Assembly: GCA_019359435.1 (NCBI GenBank)
Contig: JAHHHI010000082.1
Location: forward strand, 1-64,000
Source of the DNA: Kaiparowitsia implicata GSE-PSE-MK54-09C
GTDB lineage: Bacteria; Cyanobacteriota; Cyanobacteriia; Elainellales; Elainellaceae
Length of the DNA stretch: 64,000 bases
Reading direction: 5' to 3'
Under the pieces are notes generated by a model. It was not told where the DNA came from. It worked only from the letters and a program-made list of their open reading frames with translations, and made no database searches. Below are positions 1 to 7,235 of this stretch, one piece after another; the first letter of the stretch is position 1; each line of letters begins with the position of its first letter. Made by a program: the position numbers and the translations under genes.

Positions 1-114
1 TTAATTCGCAGTTGGGCGGTCAATTTGTTTCGCTTGCAAGGGGAAACCTCGATTACCAAAGCACAACGGCGAGTTGCTCATGACATTGATGCTCTTATCC
101 TACTCATACAATGA
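1..114 (+). CDS. C-terminal end of a CDS cut by the window edge
   Basis: Frame 1 is open from base 1 to a TGA at 112-114 and gives 37 residues ending IDALILLIQ. The fragment is too short to recognise. Its stop overlaps an ATG at 111-113 (ATGA), the usual sign of translational coupling to the next gene. Both probably belong to one operon that begins outside the window. Confidence 0.5.
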   Translation, partial: LIRSWAVNLFRLQGETSITKAQRRVAHDIDALILLIQ

Positions 115-197
115 ATTGACCCTGGGGTGAAGAGGACAACCTTCCACTTAGGCATGTCCGCTCAGAAATTATTCGCTCGTTATTTGATGTAGATAGT

Positions 198-836
198 ATG
201 TTGTACTTTGTTGCTCCGGAATGGTGGAAGCAGCGCGACCACTATGGTCAATTCATTGGCAATTCACCTATTAAACCACTTGGATTTGGAAAAAGAAGTC
301 CTTTACACGGCGCATTAGGCAATGAGGTCATTACTAACTGGTCTAATAGTGAAGTAAGGCCAGACAATTACTACATCACTGATAAGTCACAACCTGCAAA
401 GCTTGGGAGTTCGTTGGGTTGGCTACTCCAACTTGATGGAGATAATCTGCGCAATGCATTCCTAAATGCGCCCTGGGTCAAAGCCGTTATCCCAATCCGT
501 CCTGGACGAGAAAAGGCCGCGCTCAAGTGGCTCCGCGAAGTAGCTGAGGGGAATGATGGCTGGGATGCTGATTATTTAGGAACTGAACCTGAATTTTCTG
601 ACATGAAAATTGGGGAAGTTCTAGAGATCATCGCAGATCGACTTGAGCAGCAAAATGGAGATATTCAAAATGTGCTCGAAGCCGACAAAGTATTTGAGAA
701 GGGTTTTGATTACTTAGAAGATGGCTTTGACGCAGAACTGCCAGCGAATAAAGTTTTTAGTCAATGGATTTCAATTCTACCTACCGATCAGATTGTGGCA
801 GTGGAATATGAACCTACTAATTTATTTGATTCCTAG
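198..836 (+). CDS. Unrecognised protein, probably missing its N-terminus because of an in-frame TGA
   Basis: This is a 212-residue ORF from the internal ATG at 198; I do not recognise the family. The sequence looks soluble, with no signal peptide or membrane segment, and its second half is acidic. The reading frame stays open and protein-like upstream of 198, back to an in-frame TGA at 117-119. Two codons before that TGA is an ATG (111-113) that overlaps the stop of the upstream gene. Reading the TGA as TGG (Trp) would give a 242-residue protein starting MNWPWGEED. The native gene therefore probably starts at 111 and is interrupted, or the base is a sequencing error. Whether 198 is used as a start is uncertain; no clear ribosome-binding site precedes it. 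Confidence 0.6.
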   Translation: MLYFVAPEWWKQRDHYGQFIGNSPIKPLGFGKRSPLHGALGNEVITNWSNSEVRPDNYYITDKSQPAKLGSSLGWLLQLDGDNLRNAFLNAPWVKAVIPIRPGREKAALKWLREVAEGNDGWDADYLGTEPEFSDMKIGEVLEIIADRLEQQNGDIQNVLEADKVFEKGFDYLEDGFDAELPANKVFSQWISILPTDQIVAVEYEPTNLFDS

Positions 837-890
837 CTCTACTTTTGTGAGCACTGTCTATTAACCATAACATTCTTTAATGATCGAAAT

Positions 891-904
891 ACAGTACGTA
901 CTGT
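891..904. promoter_or_regulatory. 14-bp perfect palindrome upstream of the hydrolase-like gene
   Basis: ACAGTACGTACTGT is perfectly self-complementary and lies 45 bases before the ATG at 950. Its size and position suit a dimeric regulator's operator, but no regulator gene is visible next to it. The role is inferred. Confidence 0.35.
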
Positions 905-949
905 GCAGGATAATGTGCTTGCGTTTGTCTTGTAAGCTAGATTAAAACA

Positions 950-2242
950 ATGCCAAAAATTGTGCTTTATGATGTCACTGATTCAACTTGGAGAAAGCTG
1001 CAAAGCTGGCCTTATGGTTTGAATATACCATCACACCCAAGTGCATTATGCTTAAAAGACATTGTGAACTGTAAAAAACAAGCTGACCGCGAGATAGGTA
1101 ATGAGATTGGATTCCTGTTACCACCACACCTTAAAGCGAGGGAGGTGACTGACTGGGATCCCATCGATTTCAAAGGACAAATACTTCACTTGCAGCCGAC
1201 AAATGCTGTTCACAAAATGGCTGACGGTTGGTTATTTTTGACAGACCCGATTCTTGATGGTAATCACTTCCATGTAGAAGTTAATAAAAATATTTCAGCT
1301 AACTTCAGGGTACACATACTTCGCGTTGAGTATGACAACGTCACTCAAGCTTGGCCAATGCTTATCACTGTGGCTATCCCAAACGATTGGGATCGTGACA
1401 CTTCCTTTGTAGTCTATATCCAGAACCCGCCACAAGACCAAAATTTTTTCCGGTTATTTGATGCTCCCTTTGGCTGGGACTGGTTGTTTTTCCACGGATG
1501 GAAGCCCTTGAACAATTCAGATGCTCCTTTGATTGCACCCGCAAGAGCATGGGGGCTTCCTTATCAAATACGGCGCGCTGGGAAAAAAGCAATTTTGGTA
1601 ATACCACAGATACCATTTGTGGCAGAAAAAACAGAACAATTTCGCATCCTGTCTTTTGCCACACTGCGCGATTTGCTAAAAACCATCCAAGACTTCCTGC
1701 TACCGACTTCTCGGGATACCAACAACCCAGCTACGACACTGGTGGGGTTTAGCAACGGTAATAATATCTTAACTAATATGATTACCTCTAATATGGCTGC
1801 TCCAAAGGGTTCGCCCAACCGGGAAGCCATCACTAGTATGTTGGAACGCGTCATTGCCTTTGATCCCCCTGAAGTTCAATGGGCAGGTAATGCCTTGATC
1901 AAGGCATGTCTGGCTTTCCGCAAAAATTTTCGTCCTTCCTTAGAGTTCCGCCTCTATACTCACAATTGGTACGATCAAGGTTTTGCAATCCTATTTAAGG
2001 AATTGGGTTGGACTAGCATTCCGTCAAAACGTTTCCCTTTCTATGTTCGTCCTGGCAACAGACATAGCATAGGCTACTTCCCTATCAACAAAGACGGAGA
2101 CATTTGGGAGGAGTCAGGTCAACACACTCTCGATCTTCTAAATAAGGGCAGCAACAGTCCGCGCTGGGACAGGTCGCTGCGAAACTTTCAAAATATCCAT
2201 CTCTGGTTCCCAGCGCTTTTCATGACAGATGCAATACGCTAG
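950..2242 (+). CDS. Hypothetical protein with an alpha/beta-hydrolase-like nucleophile motif
   Basis: This is a 430-residue protein that I do not recognise as a family. Near residue 266 it has GFSNG, which fits the GxSxG nucleophile elbow of alpha/beta hydrolases and follows a hydrophobic strand (TTLVGFSNG). FDPP near 304 and a His near 372 are in the right order to be the acid and base of a triad, but this is a guess from spacing. The N-terminal 150 residues do not look like a hydrolase core and may be a separate domain. There is no signal peptide. The region is AT-rich and lacks HIP1 sites, like the genes beside it, which suggests horizontal acquisition. Its function is unknown. Confidence 0.65.
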   Translation: MPKIVLYDVTDSTWRKLQSWPYGLNIPSHPSALCLKDIVNCKKQADREIGNEIGFLLPPHLKAREVTDWDPIDFKGQILHLQPTNAVHKMADGWLFLTDPILDGNHFHVEVNKNISANFRVHILRVEYDNVTQAWPMLITVAIPNDWDRDTSFVVYIQNPPQDQNFFRLFDAPFGWDWLFFHGWKPLNNSDAPLIAPARAWGLPYQIRRAGKKAILVIPQIPFVAEKTEQFRILSFATLRDLLKTIQDFLLPTSRDTNNPATTLVGFSNGNNILTNMITSNMAAPKGSPNREAITSMLERVIAFDPPEVQWAGNALIKACLAFRKNFRPSLEFRLYTHNWYDQGFAILFKELGWTSIPSKRFPFYVRPGNRHSIGYFPINKDGDIWEESGQHTLDLLNKGSNSPRWDRSLRNFQNIHLWFPALFMTDAIR

Positions 2243-2280
2243 TAATTTGTCGGTATTAGAGTTTAGTACTGTTGCTATTT

Positions 2281-2720
2281 CTAGCGTAGTTCCTGCACTA
2301 CCCTGCGGTACGATGAAATCTCACGAACTGTCTGCCAAAGAATTGAAATATCGCTGTACTGCCTAAATATTGCATCAGAACTTACAATCGTCATAGCTTC
2401 CAACTGTGCCTGTGCAATCAAAATTCTGTCAAATTGATCTCGATGGTGCAAAGGCAACGCTGCCGCTTGTAAAGCATGAATTGAGGTAATTTATAGTGAT
2501 CTCGCACCCAACTGCCCCATACGGCTAGAGATATAACTATCTGGTAATTCTGGCAATGGTAACTTTCCGGTCGCAACTTTAACTCCAATTTCCCAGACGC
2601 TAGCTACCGAGAACCACAATCCGTTTGTTTCATCGGCAATTTGCGCAATTGCCTCCTCACTCAACCGTTCTGGTTGGGCAAACCACCACAACAGCATTGA
2701 GTATCCAACAAGAGCTTCAC
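2281..2720 (-). pseudogene. Decayed PIN-domain (VapC-type) toxin, copy 1
   Basis: On the minus strand a GTG at 2720 opens VKLLLDTQC, matching the start of the toxin at 4134. One G is missing compared with that copy (TGCTGTTG against TGCTGGTTG), which shifts the frame at about codon 10. The frame then continues as LWWFAQPERLSEEAIAQ, meets a TAA in place of a Glu codon after GARSL, and resumes with a typical PIN C-terminus (FDRILIAQAQ, then SSD). It ends at a TAG at 2281-2283. The third and fourth acidic positions of the PIN fold are still legible here, unlike in copy 2. With a frameshift and a nonsense codon it should not make active toxin. Confidence 0.8.
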
Positions 2721-2818
2721 GCTTCACTACCCTCAAATGCTGCCAAAATCTCTTCTGGCAATGGAGCATTAAAGTCATCTGGCACGATAAAACGCCCTTG
2801 ATCCAGCCCTAGGCTAAC
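2717..2818 (-). pseudogene. Tail of a Phd/VapB-type antitoxin gene, copy 1
   Basis: About 33 codons ending FEGSEA then TGA correspond to the C-terminal part of the intact antitoxin at 4131-4376 (shared FIVPDDF and PLPEEILAAFEGSE). An in-frame TGA lies just upstream and the DNA-binding N-terminus is gone. The stop overlaps the GTG of the toxin remnant by four bases (GTGA), the same coupling as in copy 2. Confidence 0.8.
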
Positions 2819-2931
2819 TCACCCGATCGCAGCTGCTGCCTCAGGCTCCGCAGCATGGTGCTGGTGCCCGTTGCAAACGCTGGGCTATCAGCCTCGGAAT
2901 CAACTCAGCGATTAGATTCTAGAAAAACACT

Positions 2932-2961
2932 GGAGCGTCTTGAGGGGCGTCTCCACGTTCT
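2932..2961. repeat. Copy 1 of a 30-bp imperfect direct repeat flanking the duplicated toxin-antitoxin loci
   Basis: These 30 bases match 4650-4679 with about four mismatches (shared core GTCTCC). In both places the repeat lies beyond the antitoxin end of a vapBC-like locus. This shows the duplication included flanking DNA, not only the two genes. Confidence 0.6.
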
Positions 2962-3027
2962 GCCGTAGCTAACCAGCGCAGATTGGCAAGTTATGATGGC
3001 ACTATTCCCTAAACGGCTTCAGAGACG

Positions 3028-3408
3028 ATGGATATGATGCCAACATCCCACAATCAACCCGTCATTATTCGTACCGAGCGAGGGCTGACGATTTCTGGTA
3101 CGCGCATCACTCTCTACGACGTAATGGACTATGTGACAGCTCAGTATCCTCCCAAGTTCATCCGCTCCTTGTTTGATCTAACAGAGGATCAGATTAATAC
3201 TGCCTTATCCTACATTGAAACAAACCGCCCTGAAGTCGAAACAGAATATCAACTCGTTCTGAAGCAGACCGAGGAAAATCGACAGTACTGGGAAGAGCGC
3301 AATCGTAGACATTTTGCTCGTGTTACAACGATGCCACGCGAACCAGGCCGAGAGGCTCTTTGGAAAAAGCTCCAGGCGCAGAAAGCTAGGCATGAACTAG
3401 AAGCATGA
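3028..3408 (+). CDS. DUF433 domain protein, likely antitoxin of a DUF433/DUF5615 pair
   Basis: This is a 126-residue protein. Residues about 10-75 carry the DUF433 pattern (RGLTISGTRITLYDVMDYV, then a segment on FDLTEDQINTALSYIE), a small winged-helix-like domain typical of antitoxins paired with PIN-like DUF5615 proteins. The C-terminal 50 residues are charged and probably helical; in related pairs this part grips the toxin. The stop overlaps the ATG of the next gene (ATGA, 3405-3408), so the two are translated together. The pair sits between two degenerate VapBC copies on the opposite strand. The domain call is fairly firm; antitoxin activity is inferred from family and context. Confidence 0.85.
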   Translation: MDMMPTSHNQPVIIRTERGLTISGTRITLYDVMDYVTAQYPPKFIRSLFDLTEDQINTALSYIETNRPEVETEYQLVLKQTEENRQYWEERNRRHFARVTTMPREPGREALWKKLQAQKARHELEA

Positions 3409-3800
3409 ATTTTTTGATCGATCACAATTTGGGAGGACATGCAGAACTTTTATTGGGCAATATTGCGAGTCAAGGTTGGTTAGAGCTACTCCAGATTCGT
3501 TTTGTTACCTTCAAAGAGATAAATTTGGCGATCGATAGTAATGATCGAATAGTTTGGCAGCTTGCTCAAGAAAATCAGATGATCTTGCTGACGGCTAACC
3601 GGAGCATGAAGGGTGAAGACTCCCTAGAGCAGGTTCTCCGCGAAGAAAATATGACAAAGTCACTCCCTGTTATTACGATTGGAGATCCCGACCGTTTTTT
3701 AGAAGATCGAGATTACCGCAATCGTTGTGTTGACCGTATCCTTGAGATTTTGGTCGATATTGAAAATTTTATAGGGGTCGGTCGTCTTTTCATCCCGTGA
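3405..3800 (+). CDS. DUF5615 PIN-like protein, likely toxin of the DUF433/DUF5615 pair
   Basis: This 131-residue protein starts MNFLIDHNLGG, the signature N-terminus of the DUF5615 PIN-like family (an early Asp after a hydrophobic strand). A second acidic stretch, LAIDSNDRIVWQLA, and the segment LLTANRSM follow, as expected for the fold. The family is related to Mut7-C and PIN ribonucleases and occurs as the downstream partner of DUF433. Its length is normal and the frame is intact, so this is the only apparently whole toxin-antitoxin module in the island. The RNase role is inferred from the family. Confidence 0.85.
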   Translation: MNFLIDHNLGGHAELLLGNIASQGWLELLQIRFVTFKEINLAIDSNDRIVWQLAQENQMILLTANRSMKGEDSLEQVLREENMTKSLPVITIGDPDRFLEDRDYRNRCVDRILEILVDIENFIGVGRLFIP

Positions 3801-3867
3801 GATGGCTAAGTCACTTGAACGAGTTCAATTCTCTCAGTATGCAGTGCAGCACAGCAAATCGTTAGAG

Positions 3868-4134
3868 CTAACCGCCAAGAGGCTGCCTGCGAGTTACTGT
3901 AATTTCTAGTGACCTCGCACCCAGCTGCCCCATACGGCTAGAGATATAGCTATCTGGTGGTTCTGGCAATGGTAACTTTCCGATCGCAACTTTAATTCCC
4001 ATTTCCCAGACGCTAGCCACAGAGAACCACAATTCGTTTGTTTCATCGGCAATTTGTGCAATTGTCTCCTCACTCAACCGCTCTGGTTGGGCAAACCACC
4101 ACAACCAGCATTGAGTATCCAACAAGAGCTTCAC
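3868..4134 (-). CDS. C-terminally truncated PIN (VapC-type) toxin, copy 2
   Basis: An 88-residue ORF starts MKLLLDTQCWLWW, with the first PIN acidic residue at D6 and the second at E44 (SVWEMG). PIN toxins usually run to 125-145 residues. Here homology stops just after SLEIT, and the last residues (VTRRQPLGG) are unrelated to the genuine C-terminus that survives in copy 1. The C-terminal acidic residues that bind catalytic metal are missing, so the product is probably inactive. Its ATG overlaps the antitoxin stop by four bases (ATGA). It may survive as a harmless remnant beside an active antitoxin. Confidence 0.75.
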   Translation of the reverse strand: MKLLLDTQCWLWWFAQPERLSEETIAQIADETNELWFSVASVWEMGIKVAIGKLPLPEPPDSYISSRMGQLGARSLEITVTRRQPLGG

Positions 4135-4376
4135 TCTTCACTACCCTCAAATGCTGCCAAGATCTCTTCTGGCAAAGGATCATCAAAGTCATCTGGTACG
4201 ATGAAATGCCCTCGATCCAGTCCTAGGCTAGCTCGTCGATTGGATGAGGTATAAAATGGAACTAACTTTGCAATTGGGACACCTCGGTTTGAGATAATAA
4301 TCTCTTCGCCAAGTTTTACACGGGACAACAGACGTGAGAGATTCGTTTTAGCTTGATGAATATTTACAGTTTCCAT
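4131..4376 (-). CDS. Phd/YefM-type antitoxin
   Basis: An intact 81-residue protein. The N-terminus (METVNIHQAKTNLSRLLSRV) and the following GEEIIISNRGVPIAKLVP are the classic type II antitoxin DNA-binding domain of the Phd/YefM family. The C-terminal 30 residues (PDDFDDPLPEEIL) form the acidic toxin-binding tail. It is the first gene of the pair with the truncated toxin, overlapping it by four bases. An 18-bp perfect palindrome 12 bases upstream of its start is a good candidate autoregulatory operator. It could still repress its own promoter, and might neutralise related toxins elsewhere; both are inferences. Confidence 0.88.
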   Translation of the reverse strand: METVNIHQAKTNLSRLLSRVKLGEEIIISNRGVPIAKLVPFYTSSNRRASLGLDRGHFIVPDDFDDPLPEEILAAFEGSEE

Positions 4377-4388
4377 ATTCTCGTTAAA

Positions 4389-4406
4389 CTAAGTCTGCAG
4401 ACTTAG
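4389..4406 (-). promoter_or_regulatory. Candidate antitoxin operator, 18-bp perfect palindrome
   Basis: CTAAGTCTGCAGACTTAG is perfectly palindromic and lies just upstream of the antitoxin start (4376). A further half-site-like TTAGTCTG follows at 4408-4415. Phd/YefM antitoxins bind short palindromes at their own promoters as dimers, so position and symmetry both fit. No clear -35/-10 pair could be assigned. Confidence 0.6.
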
Positions 4407-4726
4407 CTTAGTCTGATCGAATCTTGCCATGCAAGAGTCAGTTGAGTGTTGCTCTCGGGCAACTTAGCAGGCAGCACGACGTAAACAACCCGGTTGGGGC
4501 GAACTGCCGAGAGATCTAGGCGGTGGCCCAAAGGTTATTTGCAGTTGCTTAGCCGGAATGTTAGGTTGCTTTTCCTCCTTGCTTCCATGATCCGCGTGGA
4601 AATGAGGATGGTGGTGCTCCTGCGCCACACTGAACTCTGGAGGAATGCCGGAGCGTTTTGAGGGTCGTCTCCGCGCTCTAGAGTGGAGATAATCTTAAAT
4701 AGTGCAAGGGATTTCTCTACGCTGAT
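4407..4726. other. Gene-free spacer with decayed coding-like sequence
   Basis: No intact gene was found. On the minus strand about 60 codons are open (through 4630-4450) but lack a start and a recognisable family, so they may be a relic. The interval contains the second copy of the 30-bp repeat (4650-4679). Confidence 0.4.
4650..4679. repeat. Copy 2 of the 30-bp repeat flanking the toxin-antitoxin loci
   Basis: This is the partner of 2932-2961, in the same orientation and the same position relative to the antitoxin gene. The two differ at about four positions. Confidence 0.6.
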
Positions 4727-5302
4727 TTACCAAAACCCATCTAGGCTGAGGATGAAATCGGGCAAGATGGGGCTGCCTAAGAGCTGACCCGGCTGCTGCA
4801 AAACTTCCGTCGGCTGAGCAGGGCGATAAACCTCAACCTGCTTGGCCACCCGGTTAAACAACCAGCCCAACTGCACGCCATTCTCCACATATTCCTGCAT
4901 TTTGGCCTGGGCCTCGGCTAGGTTGTCGCTAGGCGACATCAGCTCCATCACAAAATCGGGCGCGAGGGGAGGAAACGTCTCCCGCTGCTGAGGGGTTAGG
5001 GCATCCCACCGATCGCGCCTCACCCAAGCTAGATCCGGCGAGCGGTCAGCCCCATTGGGCAGGTGAAACCCTGTGGATGAATCAAACACAATACCGAGTT
5101 GAGATTGCTCATTCCAAATGCCAAGTCGAACCAGCAAATTGGCATTGCGTGCCCCAGTCTCACCGCCTGTTGGAGCCATAATCACCAAATCTCCGTAAGC
5201 CGTTCGTTCAAGCTTCCAATCTGGGTTTGCCCGACACAGATCGTAAAACTGATCAGCGGTAAATCCTGCGGTGGCAGGCATTCTGAGGATAGATTGAGTC
5301 AT
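4727..5302 (-). CDS. Uma2-family (DUF820) putative restriction-endonuclease-fold protein
   Basis: This is a 191-residue protein from MTQSILRMPATAGF. It shows the Uma2/DUF820 layout: an N-terminal FYDLCRANPDWKLERTAYG segment, then MAPTGGETG, then a PD-(D/E)xK-like core with SPDLAWV and FVMELMSPSD (the acidic residue and E typical of the family), and a C-terminal VEVYRP strand. The family is strongly expanded in cyanobacteria and its role is unsettled; a nuclease fold is known but substrates are not. The frame is open upstream to 5491, but the added 63 residues do not look like the family, so I start at 5302. No partner gene is apparent. Confidence 0.88.
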   Translation of the reverse strand: MTQSILRMPATAGFTADQFYDLCRANPDWKLERTAYGDLVIMAPTGGETGARNANLLVRLGIWNEQSQLGIVFDSSTGFHLPNGADRSPDLAWVRRDRWDALTPQQRETFPPLAPDFVMELMSPSDNLAEAQAKMQEYVENGVQLGWLFNRVAKQVEVYRPAQPTEVLQQPGQLLGSPILPDFILSLDGFW

Positions 5303-5586
5303 GGCTACGACCAGATGAATTAGCTTTATCTTAGCTCCAAGGCTGTTTGTGGAATGTCGGCTATGGAGTTGGCTCTTGGGAGCGAGAACAATCAATCTTT
5401 GATTCATTCTCCAATGAATGGCAGCTTGAGCTTTATAGTTAGAAATCAGTTTTAAAGACGGTGGCTGCAGCAGCCTGAAATGCTCAATCAAAAATTAATA
5501 GATAATTACGCTGCAATTGGATCCCTGGCAAACAGCGTATAAAGCATTCATTGGGCATGGTGAAACGTGCAAACAGACACAATGCC

Positions 5587-5608
5587 TGCTGGGGCATACG
5601 CCCCAGCA
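5587..5608 (+). promoter_or_regulatory. Hairpin in the leader of the nucleoside transporter gene
   Basis: TGCTGGGGC and GCCCCAGCA form a perfect 9-bp stem with an ATAC loop, ending 22 bases before the ATG at 5631. There is no T-tract, so it is not a standard terminator. It could affect mRNA stability or translation. Confidence 0.35.
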
Positions 5609-5630
5609 CTAACCAAACAGGGAGGGGTGG

Positions 5631-6839
5631 ATGGAGCGGTTTGTTGCGCTGCTGGGATTGCTGGTTTTTGTTGGGGTGGCCTACTTATTGTCGAACAATA
5701 AGCGTGCCATCCGCTGGTCGCCAGTGCTGTGGGGGCTGGCGTTGCAGCTTATCTTTGCCCTGTTTATTTTAAGAACGCCCATTGGGCTGGCGATTTTTCA
5801 GTGGTTGGGGGGCGTCGTCACAACCTTTTTGGATTTTTCAGATGCGGGCGCGTCCTTTGTCTTTGGCGAAAATTTCCGTGATTTTTTCTTTGCCTTCAAG
5901 GTGTTACCTACCATCATCTTTTTCTCTGCCTTCATCAGCATGCTGTATTTCTTTGGGCTGCTGCAACGGGTTGTGCAGGCGGTGGCGTGGCTGATGATCC
6001 GCACGATGAAAACATCGGGATCGGAGTCGCTGTCGGCAGCGGCCAATATTTTTGTAGGGCAAACCGAAGCGCCGCTGTTAATTAAGCCCTATGTTGCCTC
6101 GATGACCCAGTCTGAGCTATTTGCGGTGATGACCGGGGGCTTTGCTACGGTGGCAGGGGGTGTGCTGGCGGCCTACATCTCTTTTGGGGTGCCTGCAGAG
6201 CACTTGATTGCCGCGTCGGTGATGTCGGCACCTGCGGCGCTGGCGATCGCCAAGCTAATGTATCCCGAGGTGGAAGACTCGCCCACGCGGGGAGAGGTGT
6301 CGATGAAGGTGGAACAGGAGGCGGTGAATGTCGTCGATGCGATCGCCACGGGAGCCATCGATGGACTGCGGCTAGCACTCAATGTTGGCGCAATGATCAT
6401 TGCCTTTTTAGGCTTACTGGCCGTGGTGAATGCGCTGCTGGGCTGGCTGGGTGGTCTAGTGGGGTTCCCCAATGTGTCTCTAGAGCTCATTCTGTCGTAT
6501 TTGCTGGCCCCCGTGGCATGGCTAATGGGGATTCCCTGGGCCGATTGTGGGCAAGTGGGTGCGCTGCTGGGCAAAAAAACCATCCTCAATGAGTTCATTG
6601 CCTATTTAGATTTGCAGCAGCTGATTGAGACCAATGCCATCTCTGAGCGAGCTGTTATTATTGCAACCTATGCGCTCTGTGGTTTTGCCAATATTGGCTC
6701 TATTGGCATTCAGATTGGCGGCATTGGCGGCATTGCCCCGAGTCGCCAGCCTGACCTAGCTCGATTTGGGGTGGCCGCCATGATTGCCGGAACCCTCGCC
6801 TGTTTTATGACCGCCTGCATTGCGGGATTGCTGCTCTAA
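5631..6839 (+). CDS. Concentrative nucleoside transporter (CNT/NupC family)
   Basis: A 402-residue inner-membrane protein with about ten hydrophobic segments. Family signatures are clear: GQTEAPLLIKPY near residue 143, the following helix with MTGGFATVAGGVL, and KKTILNEFIAYL near 317. In CNT proteins these form the nucleoside and sodium (or proton) sites and drive cation-coupled uptake of nucleosides. The length matches bacterial NupC. A strong ribosome-binding site (GGGAGGGG) precedes the ATG. It is a single-gene unit: the gene upstream is on the other strand, and downstream come two mobile-like repeats and a regulator gene. Substrate preference cannot be read from the sequence. Confidence 0.92.
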   Translation: MERFVALLGLLVFVGVAYLLSNNKRAIRWSPVLWGLALQLIFALFILRTPIGLAIFQWLGGVVTTFLDFSDAGASFVFGENFRDFFFAFKVLPTIIFFSAFISMLYFFGLLQRVVQAVAWLMIRTMKTSGSESLSAAANIFVGQTEAPLLIKPYVASMTQSELFAVMTGGFATVAGGVLAAYISFGVPAEHLIAASVMSAPAALAIAKLMYPEVEDSPTRGEVSMKVEQEAVNVVDAIATGAIDGLRLALNVGAMIIAFLGLLAVVNALLGWLGGLVGFPNVSLELILSYLLAPVAWLMGIPWADCGQVGALLGKKTILNEFIAYLDLQQLIETNAISERAVIIATYALCGFANIGSIGIQIGGIGGIAPSRQPDLARFGVAAMIAGTLACFMTACIAGLLL

Positions 6840-6861
6840 AGCCTTTCTAAAGCCTTATTTA

Positions 6862-6982
6862 ACGTCAGTTCGGGTTAAGAGGGTTTTGGGGCATCGCGCG
6901 ACGCACGATGCCCCAAAACCCTTAATGTGCCGTGCGTGTCGCGCACGGCACATTAAGGGTTTGAGCTTATCCCGAACTCAGG
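6862..6982. repeat. Palindromic mobile-like element, family A, copy A1
   Basis: A 121-bp element begins ACGTCAGTTCGGG and ends CCCGAACTCAGG, so its ends are imperfect inverted repeats. Inside are two strong hairpins, one built on GGGTTTTGGGGCATCG and one on TTAATGTGCCGTGC. Seven bases, TTATTTA, are repeated directly on both sides (6855-6861 and 6983-6989), as expected of a target-site duplication. It has no coding capacity, so a MITE-like element is the best description. Confidence 0.8.
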
Positions 6983-7006
6983 TTATTTAAGATCACTACT
7001 AAACCG

Positions 7007-7106
7007 AGCGTTGCTGAATACGAGGATGACCTCAAGCATCCATATCCCTCCTATGGGCACACGGGTGCGCCCGTACATATAATTCATGCTGTCATTCAGC
7101 AACGTT
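7007..7106. repeat. Miniature inverted-repeat element, family C, copy C1, with 8-bp target duplication
   Basis: A 100-bp element with ends AGCGTTGCTGAAT and ATTCAGCAACGTT (13-bp inverted repeat, one mismatch). It is flanked on both sides by CTAAACCG (6999-7006 and 7107-7114). No ORF is present. It lies only 24 bases after the family A element, so two different elements inserted side by side here. A half copy of the same family is at 35591. Confidence 0.8.
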
Positions 7107-7235
7107 CTAAACCGCTGAATAGGTTGGGTTGTTATTCAATCTTTTAGGAAAAAACCGCGCAATGCGGTGCGATTCTAGACCTGCCCCCTAGAATAGAGGA
7201 ATGGAGTAGGTACATATACGCGGTAGGTAAGGGTC

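Noticed and set aside
1374..1854. Overlapping ORFs on both strands inside the 430-residue gene
   Set aside because: They lie wholly within the better gene in other frames, and their products have no family character.
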